A stretch of DNA of 6,968 nt from Clostridiales bacterium (GCA_012515135.1 JAAYYX010000025.1:1-6968); one strand, 5' to 3'. Counted from the first letter of the stretch, positions 1 to 5,619 are shown. Made by a program: numbers and translations. Notes: a model not told the origin generated them from the letters alone.

Positions 1-831
1 ACCACATATGTTACCGTATGGATATTCATAGGCATAGAAGGAGCAGTGGTAATATCAGGAAGAGCGAAAAACACCAAGATCGCAGGAAGGGCCACAGCCA
101 TATCCTTCCTCAGTCTTCTTGCTCTTTATTTTGCTATATCCTTCCTGAGCATGGGAGTTATGCCGGCTGAAGATCTGGCAGAGTTGGGCAATCCCAGAAT
201 GGCAGGGATACTGGAATATGTAGTCGGCCCCTGGGGAGCAGTGCTTGTAAATGTGGCTGTTATAATCTCCATAGGAGGAGCACTTTTGAGTTACACCATA
301 CTGGCCACTGACAGTGCCTTTGCACCGGCGGTGCAGAAATGTTTCCCTAAAATATTTACAAAACTGAATAAAAGAAATGCACCGGTTTCATCGGCGCTCA
401 TATCCACGCTTGTTATTCAGATGTTTCTTATAATAGTATATTTCAATGAATCCTCTTATCAGATATGCTATACGCTTTCGACCAGCGCCATAATGTTTCC
501 ATATTTTCTTTCGGCACTCTTCTGTCTGAAGATAACTGTGAAAGGCGAAGGAATGAGCGATCTTAGTACAGGCGGCAAAGCCAAGGCATGGATATTCACC
601 ATTATAGGTGCAGTATATGGATTCTGGCTTCTTTACTCCAGCGGACTCACATATATACTGGTTTCGGCGTTACTTTATGCACCGGGCACCATACTTTATC
701 TTTACAGCAAAAAAGAGCAGAAGGAAAAATTCTTCAGCACAAAGGTGGATATGGTAGTATTCGTAATTGTGATGATAGCCTTCATCGCATCGATAGTTGC
801 GTTGAATGCCGGTACTATTGCACCGTTCTGA
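1..831 (+). CDS. Basic amino acid antiporter, ArcD/APA family (C-terminal part, 5' truncated)
   Basis: Integral membrane transporter of the APC superfamily, basic amino acid/polyamine antiporter group. Its best-known member, ArcD, exchanges arginine for ornithine across the cytoplasmic membrane. The reading frame is open from base 1, so the start lies upstream; 276 residues are present against roughly 470-500 for the family. The conserved block WIFIGIEGAVVISGRAKN lies at residues 7-24 of the visible part. It is followed by the GPWGAVLVNV segment and by SALIST and STSAIMFPYFLSAL, all of which I recognise from ArcD-type proteins. About six or seven hydrophobic segments are visible, the last ending near the C-terminus. 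The GTG at 46 lies inside the conserved block and is not the real start. The gene ends in TGA and converges with alaX. Family membership is secure. Substrate is inferred: arginine/ornithine is most likely, while lysine or another cationic amino acid is possible. Confidence 0.88.
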   Translation, partial: TTYVTVWIFIGIEGAVVISGRAKNTKIAGRATAISFLSLLALYFAISFLSMGVMPAEDLAELGNPRMAGILEYVVGPWGAVLVNVAVIISIGGALLSYTILATDSAFAPAVQKCFPKIFTKLNKRNAPVSSALISTLVIQMFLIIVYFNESSYQICYTLSTSAIMFPYFLSALFCLKITVKGEGMSDLSTGGKAKAWIFTIIGAVYGFWLLYSSGLTYILVSALLYAPGTILYLYSKKEQKEKFFSTKVDMVVFVIVMIAFIASIVALNAGTIAPF

Positions 832-832
832 T

Positions 833-858
833 AAAGGTTTTTTCGGAAGAAAACTTTT
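833..858. terminator. Possible bidirectional terminator between convergent genes
   Basis: An 11-bp inverted repeat lies in the 36-bp gap between the stop codons of the antiporter and alaX. The arms are 833-843 and 848-858 around the loop CGGA. The arm starts with AAA and ends with TTTT, so a U-rich end is read on either strand, as expected for convergent genes. The stem is AT-rich with two G-T wobbles and one G-C pair, so it may be weak. No other terminator candidate is visible in the gap. Confidence 0.4.
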
Positions 859-867
859 GCCGGGGTT

Positions 868-2190
868 TTAGCGAAGATGCTTTTCGGCAAGATCAATAAA
901 CAGGTCCATATCTTCTTCTTTGGGGAATATGGCCCTTGAGGAGGTGGCGTTGCCGCCTCCTTTTCCATTGTATATGCCGGCGTTTTCTCTGACCAGTTTG
1001 CTGCAGTCCACACTGCCGCCGGAAAAGAAGAGAAGGGTATTGTCTTTTTTTGAAACTATAATAAGAAGTTTTTTTATCCTGTCTGAAAGGGGTCTTCCTA
1101 TGTTCAGAAGGTCATCGGTTTTCATGTCGTTCCATCTGCAGACAAGGATGTCTCCTCTGACGGAAAAAGGATCTTTGCAAAGCGGGTCTTCACCCCTGGT
1201 CAGTCTGTCCAGGATATTGCCTGTTTCTTCTATGCGGGATGTTATCACCGAATGGCGAAGTGTATTCAGTTCGTCTCTCATCAGCCTGACGCGGGTATCT
1301 GATGCGGATATTTTATCCATAAGGTCTTCTGTACCTGCGGAATATCTGATGCAAAGATCATTTACTATATTGTGTTTCTTGTTGTAATCAGCCATTGCTC
1401 TGGCACCTGCATCAAAATATATGCGAAACATCCCTTTGTATTTTTCCACCTTATATATTTTTATAAGGCCCACCTCTGAAGAGGAATGAGGATGTGTGCC
1501 GCAGCAGGCGACGCAGTCGGAGGGGTGGTCTTTTTCTCCTATGAGAACTACACTTATATCTTCGTCAAAATCGGCAGGTTTTCTCAAAGGAAGACTGCCG
1601 GCATTTTCGGGATCGGCAAAGCGGTGTACGGATATATCCTTGTTCTGCCATATTATCTCATTGGCAAGATCCTGAGCCCTCATGGCTGTCTTCCAAGTGA
1701 TCTCATCTATTTTCATACTAGAGCCCGGACCCTTGTTTTCATTATCATTATCTTTTTCATTATCTTTTTCTTCAAGGCTTATGTCTACGGTCATATAATC
1801 ACTGCCCATGTGAAAGCCGCGATTTACACCTCCATACTCCCTTGAGAAAACTCCCGACAGGATATGTTCTCCGCAGTGACGCTGCATATTGTCGAAACGT
1901 CTTGCCCAGTCAAGCTTGCAAAGGATGCTCTGCCCCCGGGAAAATACAGTTTCTGTTTTTTCAAGGACATGAAATATTTCATCGTCTTTTTCAAATACAT
2001 TGCGCACAGTTACATTGTCTATTTCACCAAGGTCGCAGGACTGCCCACCGCCGCCGGGGAAAAAGATGGTGGACTCAAGAACCAGGACAGGGTATCCGTC
2101 TTCAAAAAAAACATCTTTTATGACGGAGCTATGCTCCTTTTTATATACATCATCCGGGAATATTTTTTGCGTATTGCTTTTTTCTTCCAT
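868..2190 (-). CDS. alaX: Alanyl-tRNA editing protein AlaX-L (DHHA1-domain, free-standing AlaRS editing homologue)
   Basis: Cytoplasmic hydrolase that deacylates mischarged tRNA-Ala (Ser- or Gly-tRNA-Ala), homologous to the editing and C-terminal parts of alanyl-tRNA synthetase. The 440 residues fit the long AlaX form. Residues 43-51 (FFPGGGGQS) match the conserved N-terminal glycine-rich motif. The zinc-site HxxxH is H105/H109 in RHCGEHILSG, and the second zinc half CxxxH is C229/H233 in CCGTH. Residues about 290-330 are charged and probably helical, and the DHHA1 end carries GKGGGNATSS (409-418). No aminoacylation domain is present. The ATG at 2190 is supported by AAAGGAG (complement of 2197-2203) six bases upstream. 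Residues 141-154 form an acidic Asn/Asp/Lys-rich insert containing a tandem EKDN duplication. The gene lies 68 bp downstream of the membrane-protein gene on the same strand and may share its transcript. Family is very secure; the edited amino acid is not determined by the sequence. Confidence 0.93.
   Translation of the reverse strand: MEEKSNTQKIFPDDVYKKEHSSVIKDVFFEDGYPVLVLESTIFFPGGGGQSCDLGEIDNVTVRNVFEKDDEIFHVLEKTETVFSRGQSILCKLDWARRFDNMQRHCGEHILSGVFSREYGGVNRGFHMGSDYMTVDISLEEKDNEKDNDNENKGPGSSMKIDEITWKTAMRAQDLANEIIWQNKDISVHRFADPENAGSLPLRKPADFDEDISVVLIGEKDHPSDCVACCGTHPHSSSEVGLIKIYKVEKYKGMFRIYFDAGARAMADYNKKHNIVNDLCIRYSAGTEDLMDKISASDTRVRLMRDELNTLRHSVITSRIEETGNILDRLTRGEDPLCKDPFSVRGDILVCRWNDMKTDDLLNIGRPLSDRIKKLLIIVSKKDNTLLFFSGGSVDCSKLVRENAGIYNGKGGGNATSSRAIFPKEEDMDLFIDLAEKHLR
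1746..1769 (-). repeat. 12-bp tandem duplication inside alaX
   Basis: Two exact head-to-tail copies of CATTATCTTTTT (plus-strand reading) at 1746-1757 and 1758-1769. Being 12 bp, the duplication stays in frame and encodes EKDN twice in the acidic linker of AlaX, between the HxxxH and CxxxH zinc motifs. The flanking ATTATC at 1741-1746 extends the low-complexity tract. It looks like a slippage-generated variable-length loop. Confidence 0.85.
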
Positions 2191-2258
2191 TTTCTTCTCC
2201 TTTATAAAAAGACAGGATCAGTATAACTTATTCTGAGCAGGATCCCGGCTTTGCTTCC

Positions 2259-2816
2259 TTAAAGTATTGATCGATCCTCATCGTCTATGGTCATCTTATC
2301 AAGCCATTCTTTATCTTCAAGAATTTGATTGTCTGTTAAACCGTCAGAGATAATGTAATCTAAATTCTCTTCACCCAAACTATATTCTTTCCATATTATC
2401 AAGCCGAATATTTCAGAAATATTTTTTTTATGGAAATACCATCTCTTTTCTCCAAAGAAAAAGTGCTGGTCATTGAACAGGTATATATCGTATTTGTCTG
2501 CTTTGAGATTTTCTTCGGCTCCGGTGTATACTTTGGCTCTGAAATACAGTTTCTTCTCAGGATATTTATCACCATTATATGTGAAGTATGGAGTGAGGCC
2601 GGTCTTTTCGGGGACATGTAATTGCCAGCTATCATTTTGCGCGATCACTTTGCTCGATGATGTTGAAAAAACATCAGCAACGGAAGAATTGATATTGAAC
2701 ACGCCGGAAAACCACAGATATGTAATACCGATCAGAAGCATACTGAGCAGCATAATTATGGTTTGTTTTCGAGACGGTTTTTCAAAAGACCATGATCTTT
2801 CTTTTTTTGTTTTCAT
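2259..2816 (-). CDS. Hypothetical single-pass membrane-anchored protein
   Basis: I do not recognise a family. The 185 residues begin with a positively charged stretch (K2, K4, K5, R7, K13, R16, K17), followed by one hydrophobic segment at about 19-37 (TIIMLLSMLLIGITYLWFSG). This predicts a short cytoplasmic N-terminus and about 145 residues outside the cell. There is no lipobox cysteine, so this is an anchor rather than a lipoprotein signal. The outer part is rich in aromatic and charged residues (a YFRAKVY strand, then YDIYLF, HFFFGEKRWYFHKK) and looks like a small beta-rich domain. It ends in an acidic tail (DDEDR at 178-182). The ATG at 2816 has AAGGAAG about seven bases upstream and a good -10 at 2854-2859. 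The reading frame looks genuine because of these signals and the orderly topology. Function is unknown; it may be co-transcribed with alaX. Confidence 0.72.
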   Translation of the reverse strand: MKTKKERSWSFEKPSRKQTIIMLLSMLLIGITYLWFSGVFNINSSVADVFSTSSSKVIAQNDSWQLHVPEKTGLTPYFTYNGDKYPEKKLYFRAKVYTGAEENLKADKYDIYLFNDQHFFFGEKRWYFHKKNISEIFGLIIWKEYSLGEENLDYIISDGLTDNQILEDKEWLDKMTIDDEDRSIL

Positions 2817-2853
2817 TTTCCCACTTCCTTTTCCCGCTGCTTTTGTTGCGACT

Positions 2854-2882
2854 ATTATACACTATATAGAATAAAAAAGCTG
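2854..2882 (-). promoter_or_regulatory. Candidate promoter for the 2259-2816 gene (and possibly alaX)
   Basis: On the minus strand a perfect TATAAT (plus-strand ATTATA, 2854-2859) lies about 38 bases before the start codon, giving a leader of roughly 30 bases. The -35 position at 17-bp spacing (2877-2882, CAGCTT on the minus strand) is a poor match, so strength is uncertain. Confidence 0.5.
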
Positions 2883-2985
2883 ACGATTCATGGTTTTTCA
2901 AATGTCATGGGGGAAATTTATTTTATACACCTCATAGCTGACAAGATTTTTTTTGGATAGCATAAAAAACCGATAAGCACATTTA

Positions 2986-2994
2986 TGATATAAT
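2986..2994 (+). promoter_or_regulatory. Extended -10 promoter of yjbQ
   Basis: TGATATAAT at 2986-2994 contains the extended -10 TG dinucleotide and a perfect TATAAT. No convincing -35 is seen at 16-18 bp, as is common for extended -10 promoters. The predicted start near 3001 leaves an ~87-base leader to the yjbQ ATG, and that leader contains the 23-bp tandem repeat. Confidence 0.6.
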
Positions 2995-3047
2995 AATAAG
3001 GCAGTGATCGGCAAATCAATAAGACAGTGATCGGCAAATCAATAAGG
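2995..3047 (+). repeat. 23-bp tandem duplication across the yjbQ transcription start
   Basis: Two copies of a 23-bp unit at 2995-3017 and 3018-3040 differ at a single base (AATAAGG versus AATAAGA at the junction). They are followed by a partial third copy, AATAAGG, at 3041-3047. The core of each full copy is CAGTGATCGGCAAATC. Each copy, with the first base of the next, contains a small dyad, TGAT-N6-ATCA, at 3005-3018 and 3028-3041. The repeat begins directly after the -10 hexamer, so it covers the predicted start site and early leader. A role as repeated operator sites is inferred from position; a chance duplication is possible. Confidence 0.9.
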
Positions 3048-3087
3048 TCCAATCAGAAAAAAGAGATCATATTATCGGAGAAAAGTT

Positions 3088-3489
3088 ATGAAATATTCAT
3101 TGGAAGTGAAAACAAGTTCCCGTACCCAGATGCTTGATATAACAAAAGACATTGAAAAAATAATAAAAGAAAGCGAAATCAAAAACGGATCATGCATAGT
3201 ATTCATACCGCATACTACAGCTGCTGTAACTATAAATGAAAATGCAGATCCCGATGTCCAAAAAGATTTTATAAAGGCGATAAACAAAATTGTGCCATGG
3301 GACGACGATTATCTTCATATGGAAGGTAACTCTGCTGCACATCTTAAAGCAAGCATGATAGGGTTTTCAGAACAGCTGATGGTAGAAAAAGGCAGGATCT
3401 TGCTGGGTACATGGCAGGGTATATATTTTGTTGAATTTGACGGCCCAAGAAATAGAAAAGTGTGGGTCAGTATCTTTGCATATAAGTAA
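3088..3489 (+). CDS. yjbQ: YjbQ/UPF0047 family protein (secondary thiamine-phosphate synthase-type)
   Basis: Small cytoplasmic protein of the YjbQ (UPF0047) family. Members are about 130-140 residues and form trimers; E. coli YjbQ has been linked to weak thiamine phosphate synthase activity, and the true physiological reaction is unclear. The full 133-residue length matches. Family signatures are complete: HTTAAVTINENADPDV at residues 42-57, HMEGNSAAHLKAS at 77-89, and LGTWQGIYFVEFDGPR at 106-121. The conserved polar residues H42, E51, H77, N81, H85, Q110, E116 and R121 are all present. The ATG at 3088 has GGAG at 3077-3080, seven bases upstream. The gene appears monocistronic, with its own extended -10 promoter and a repeat-bearing leader, and no thiamine gene is nearby. 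No clear terminator follows. Family is near certain; cellular role is not. Confidence 0.93.
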   Translation: MKYSLEVKTSSRTQMLDITKDIEKIIKESEIKNGSCIVFIPHTTAAVTINENADPDVQKDFIKAINKIVPWDDDYLHMEGNSAAHLKASMIGFSEQLMVEKGRILLGTWQGIYFVEFDGPRNRKVWVSIFAYK

Positions 3490-3516
3490 AGCCTAAATAT
3501 GGGGATCAAATAACTA

Positions 3517-3624
3517 ATGGGACAGAATAATAAAAACAGCAACAAACAAAATGATACAAGTAATCGAAGGGACACAAAATATTGGGCCCATAAGGCCTTA
3601 AAAAAATACGGCAAAGGGCAGTAG
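3517..3624 (+). CDS. Possible small basic protein (35 aa), weak
   Basis: An ATG-started frame of 35 residues ends in TAG. The first half is Asn/Lys/Ser-rich and the second half basic with aromatics (RRDTKYWAHKALKKYGKGQ). It begins 27 bases after the yjbQ stop, so it could be read from the same transcript. The only Shine-Dalgarno-like sequence is GGGGA at 3501-3505, about 11 bases away and too distant to persuade. I recognise no family. In an A-rich region such a frame can arise by chance, so this is a possibility rather than a call. Confidence 0.15.
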   Translation: MGQNNKNSNKQNDTSNRRDTKYWAHKALKKYGKGQ

Positions 3625-3790
3625 CATATATAACAAGCCACATACAGATAATCAGACAATTTCATAAAAACAATATATTGTGCGTGCCAAAAAATAATAA
3701 TTGTTGTATAATAAAAAAACATAGAGTACTAATTTGCGGTACGGGGGACTGCGAACAAAAACAAACGGGTGAAATAAAAAGAGAACAACC

Positions 3791-3921
3791 TGTGGATAAA
3801 GAAAAGGAAAAAGGTGTAAAAAACAAAGAAAAGTCTTGCAAATACTACCTTATAGAGAAAATAGTTTTCCACAGGACACGGTGCATAAAATTGTATACGA
3901 TTTGATATTAGCTGTGGACAA
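3791..3921. promoter_or_regulatory. Cluster of three DnaA-box-like sites
   Basis: Box 1 at 3791-3799 reads TGTGGATAA, the exact complement of the consensus TTATCCACA. Box 2 at 3865-3873 reads TTTTCCACA on the plus strand (one mismatch). Box 3 at 3913-3921 reads TGTGGACAA, the complement of TTGTCCACA (one mismatch). Orientation is minus, plus, minus, with centres 74 and 48 bp apart, in an AT-rich non-coding region. Known biology makes such clusters candidates for DnaA binding: an origin, a DnaA-titration or reactivation site, or DnaA control of the downstream regulator gene. No dnaA, dnaN, rpmH or rep gene is present here, so origin function is not claimed. Confidence 0.6.
3888..3903. promoter_or_regulatory. 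16-bp near-palindrome, possible operator
   Basis: AAATTGTATACGATTT is symmetric about the centre of GTATAC (3893-3898), with seven of eight base pairs matching (T3892 against G3899 is the exception). TTGTATAC-type palindromes resemble operators of GntR/FCD-type repressors. It lies between DnaA-like boxes 2 and 3 and about 65 bp upstream of the candidate promoter of the AraC gene. No GntR gene is in the window, so the binding protein is unknown. Confidence 0.4.
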
Positions 3922-3959
3922 ACATCAAAAAACAAGAAAAACAGACACTTTTGGCTTGT

Positions 3960-3968
3960 TGATATTAT
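3960..3968 (+). promoter_or_regulatory. Candidate extended -10 promoter of the AraC-family gene
   Basis: TGATATTAT combines the extended -10 TG with a TATTAT hexamer about 55 bases before the start codon, giving a leader near 48 bases. No good -35 is seen. The perfect TTGACA at 3992-3997 is not usable as a -35, because the matching -10 position (AAACAA) is poor and abuts the start codon. Confidence 0.4.
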
Positions 3969-4022
3969 AAGCAGGAAAGCACGAACAAAGGTTGACATAA
4001 AACGTCGGGATCGGAAACAAAA

Positions 4023-5567
4023 ATGTTAAAAGAAAGAATCACATTCAAAAGCGAGTTGCCGGTAAATGTACTGGTGGCGGATATAGAGGAATATCCCATA
4101 CATTTCCATGATGAACTGGAAATGGTGTTTGTTCTTAAAGGTCATGTAAAGCTGCGGAACGGATATTATAATTACGATCTGAAGCAGGGAGACATTTTTA
4201 CTTTGAACGACAGAGAGATACATAGCTTCAGCAGGATAGGAAACCAGGAAAACATGGTCATGCTGCTACAGATGGATCTTACTTATTTCTCCCGCTACTA
4301 TAACAATCTGAAAAACAATTTTTTCGTTACGGATATGGAAGATGATGATGACGAGAGCCTGGACATCCTGAGAAAATTCCTGGCCAAAATAATGATGGAT
4401 ATACTGGAGAAGGGTTTCGGATACGAACAGAAAGTGATAGAAAGCACCCACAATCTTATTGCCAGCCTTCAGGCGGATTTTCAGTATTTCGTCATGGAGG
4501 ACGGACGTTTTGTGAACGAAGCAAAAAAGAAGGGCAACAAAATACTGGCGGGCCGTCTTAACAGGATAACCGACTACATGTACGACAACTACTACAGAAA
4601 ACTGACCCTCAAAGAGATAGCAGAAAAAGAACACCTTTCCATATATTACCTTTCCCATGTCATAAAAGAGGCCACCGGCCTCAGCTTCCAGGATCTTTTA
4701 AATTTCATAAGAGTGGAAGAATCGGAGAAACTGCTTCTGGGCACAGGCAAGCGTATAGGTGCCATTGCAGAAGAAACGGGATTTTCAGCTGTTCGTTACT
4801 ATATCAAGCACTTTGAGACATGGTTCCACATGCATCCGGCAGAATACAGAAAAAAATTCACAGGCAAAGTTAGCGGCAGAGAAAGCGGAGCGAGGATGAG
4901 AAGGGCTACTCCGGCTGAAATAGAAGAGGCGCTTAAACAGCAAGTAAAAGGTCTTTACAGGGACTATTTCTTCAGGAATGCAATAAAGCCCATAATAGTT
5001 GATCTGGACATAGACAAAGAAGTCTCCGGCACCTTTGGAAAGGTCGTGATGGATGAACTTATGGAAAAGAATATCATGAAGCCGGTCTCAGCACCCTATA
5101 TAATGATGAAAAACCTAAAAGAAGAAATAATAACATCGGGAGATAATTATCTGATCTCGGCAAAAAAAGATGAAGCAGGAGAAATAAATGCCCTTTCAAT
5201 ACTTACATATAATTTCAGCCAAGACCTGGGCAGGGAGCTTGGTATGGTCTCATCAAAGGAGGAACTTATAAACAGCCTTTCTGTTTATGATTCGGAGGGA
5301 GAGATACTGGTAAGATGCGCCGGCATGACCGGGGATTTCACAATATCCAGATACCGTATATCAAGACAGAACTGTCTTATGGCAATCGACAGTTCGGGGA
5401 TACATGACAAAAGTCACACTGCAAGGGAGATACTGAGAGGGAAGCTGGCTGCCATGCCTGTTGTTGAATTTGAAGAGTTTCATGTTGCCGATACCATAAG
5501 CGTAAGGTCCACTATCAAAGGCTTTGGAGCCGAACTCATCCTTATTGACAAGAAAACCGCAAAATAG
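4023..5567 (+). CDS. AraC-family transcriptional regulator with GH39-like C-terminal remnant
   Basis: DNA-binding regulator, 514 residues against about 280-300 for a plain cupin-AraC protein. Residues 1-100 are an AraC-type cupin sensor domain (HFHDELEM at 27-34, GDIFTLNDREIHSF at 56-69). Residues 178-280 are the double helix-turn-helix domain: helix set 1 LTLKEIAEKEHLSIYYLSHV (194-213), helix set 2 with IAEETGFSAVRYYIKHF (248-264) and the closing HPAEYRKKF. The remaining ~230 residues are unusual: IIVDLDIDKEVSG (324-336), ALSILTYNF (390-398) and GDFTISRYRISRQN (437-450) through ELILI (504-508). They resemble the beta-sandwich ends of AraC proteins fused to a GH39 beta-xylosidase module, with the catalytic barrel absent. 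The Shine-Dalgarno before the ATG is poor (GGAAAC), but the cupin core begins too close for a later start. The dehydrogenase follows on the same strand after 109 bp and is its likeliest target. Confidence 0.9.
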   Translation: MLKERITFKSELPVNVLVADIEEYPIHFHDELEMVFVLKGHVKLRNGYYNYDLKQGDIFTLNDREIHSFSRIGNQENMVMLLQMDLTYFSRYYNNLKNNFFVTDMEDDDDESLDILRKFLAKIMMDILEKGFGYEQKVIESTHNLIASLQADFQYFVMEDGRFVNEAKKKGNKILAGRLNRITDYMYDNYYRKLTLKEIAEKEHLSIYYLSHVIKEATGLSFQDLLNFIRVEESEKLLLGTGKRIGAIAEETGFSAVRYYIKHFETWFHMHPAEYRKKFTGKVSGRESGARMRRATPAEIEEALKQQVKGLYRDYFFRNAIKPIIVDLDIDKEVSGTFGKVVMDELMEKNIMKPVSAPYIMMKNLKEEIITSGDNYLISAKKDEAGEINALSILTYNFSQDLGRELGMVSSKEELINSLSVYDSEGEILVRCAGMTGDFTISRYRISRQNCLMAIDSSGIHDKSHTAREILRGKLAAMPVVEFEEFHVADTISVRSTIKGFGAELILIDKKTAK

Positions 5568-5591
5568 TACACAATAAGAGCAAATGCGTAA

Positions 5592-5619
5592 TTGAATTTT
5601 ATCACCGGGGTGATAGAAT
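5592..5619 (+). promoter_or_regulatory. Promoter of the saccharopine-dehydrogenase-like gene
   Basis: TTGAAT at 5592-5597, a 16-bp spacer, and TAGAAT at 5614-5619 preceded by TGA (5611-5613), making an extended -10. The predicted start near 5626 leaves about 50 bases before the ATG. The spacer and -10 are covered by a long dyad, so the promoter is probably regulated by a protein bound there. The gene may also be read from the upstream regulator's transcript, since no terminator with a T-tail separates them. Confidence 0.55.
5596..5619. promoter_or_regulatory. 24-bp dyad overlapping the promoter, probable operator
   Basis: The arms 5596-5605 and 5610-5619 pair over ten positions (one G-T) around CGGG. 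The strictly palindromic centre is TATCACCGGGGTGATA (5600-5615). It occupies the -35/-10 spacer and the -10 hexamer itself. As RNA it would be a stable hairpin, but neither strand has a terminator T-run after it, so operator is preferred over terminator. A dimeric regulator would fit such symmetry; AraC proteins more often bind direct repeats, so the partner is open. Confidence 0.55.

Larger units (their letters stand above)
3490..4022. other. Long AT-rich intergenic region with DnaA-box cluster
   Basis: These 533 bases separate yjbQ from the AraC regulator and carry no convincing gene. The plus strand is strongly A-rich and T-poor, notably about 3755-3840. It contains three DnaA-box-like 9-mers (3791-3799, 3865-3873, 3913-3921), a 16-bp near-palindrome at 3888-3903, a TATAAT at 3707-3712 without a clear -35, and a probable araC-type gene promoter near 3960-3968. 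A 35-codon reading frame at 3517-3624 is weak. GGCC-rich palindromes at 3583-3599 can fold into a 5-bp hairpin, but the following A run is not a terminator tail on the plus strand. Confidence 0.7.

Noticed and set aside
859..894. TTGCCG/CGGCAA inverted repeat at the alaX 3' end
   Set aside because: The arms are six bases with a loop over 20 bases, and it lies largely within coding sequence; the 833-858 hairpin is the better terminator candidate.
2191..2258. Terminator or separate promoter between the membrane-protein gene and alaX
   Set aside because: On the minus strand GGATC...GATCC (5 bp, ~21-base loop) followed by TGTCTTTTT, and a TATACT hexamer, are both too weak to call. Whether the two genes form an operon is left open.
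3583..3599. GGGCCC/AGGCCT hairpin as a yjbQ terminator
   Set aside because: The stem is only five pairs, and it is followed by an A run, not a T run, on the plus strand.
3678..3905. 75-codon plus-strand frame in the long intergenic region (TTG start)
   Set aside because: There is no Shine-Dalgarno site, the composition is extreme Lys/Glu as expected from A-rich DNA, no recognisable motif is present, and it overlaps two DnaA-like boxes and most of the near-palindrome.
3992..3997. Perfect TTGACA just before the AraC gene
   Set aside because: At 17-bp spacing the -10 would be AAACAA and would abut the ATG, so it cannot be a normal promoter for this gene.
3729..3998. 89-codon minus-strand frame rich in Phe/Leu
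   Set aside because: It is the complement of the A-rich tract, so the hydrophobicity follows from composition. No ribosome binding site lies upstream of its ATG.
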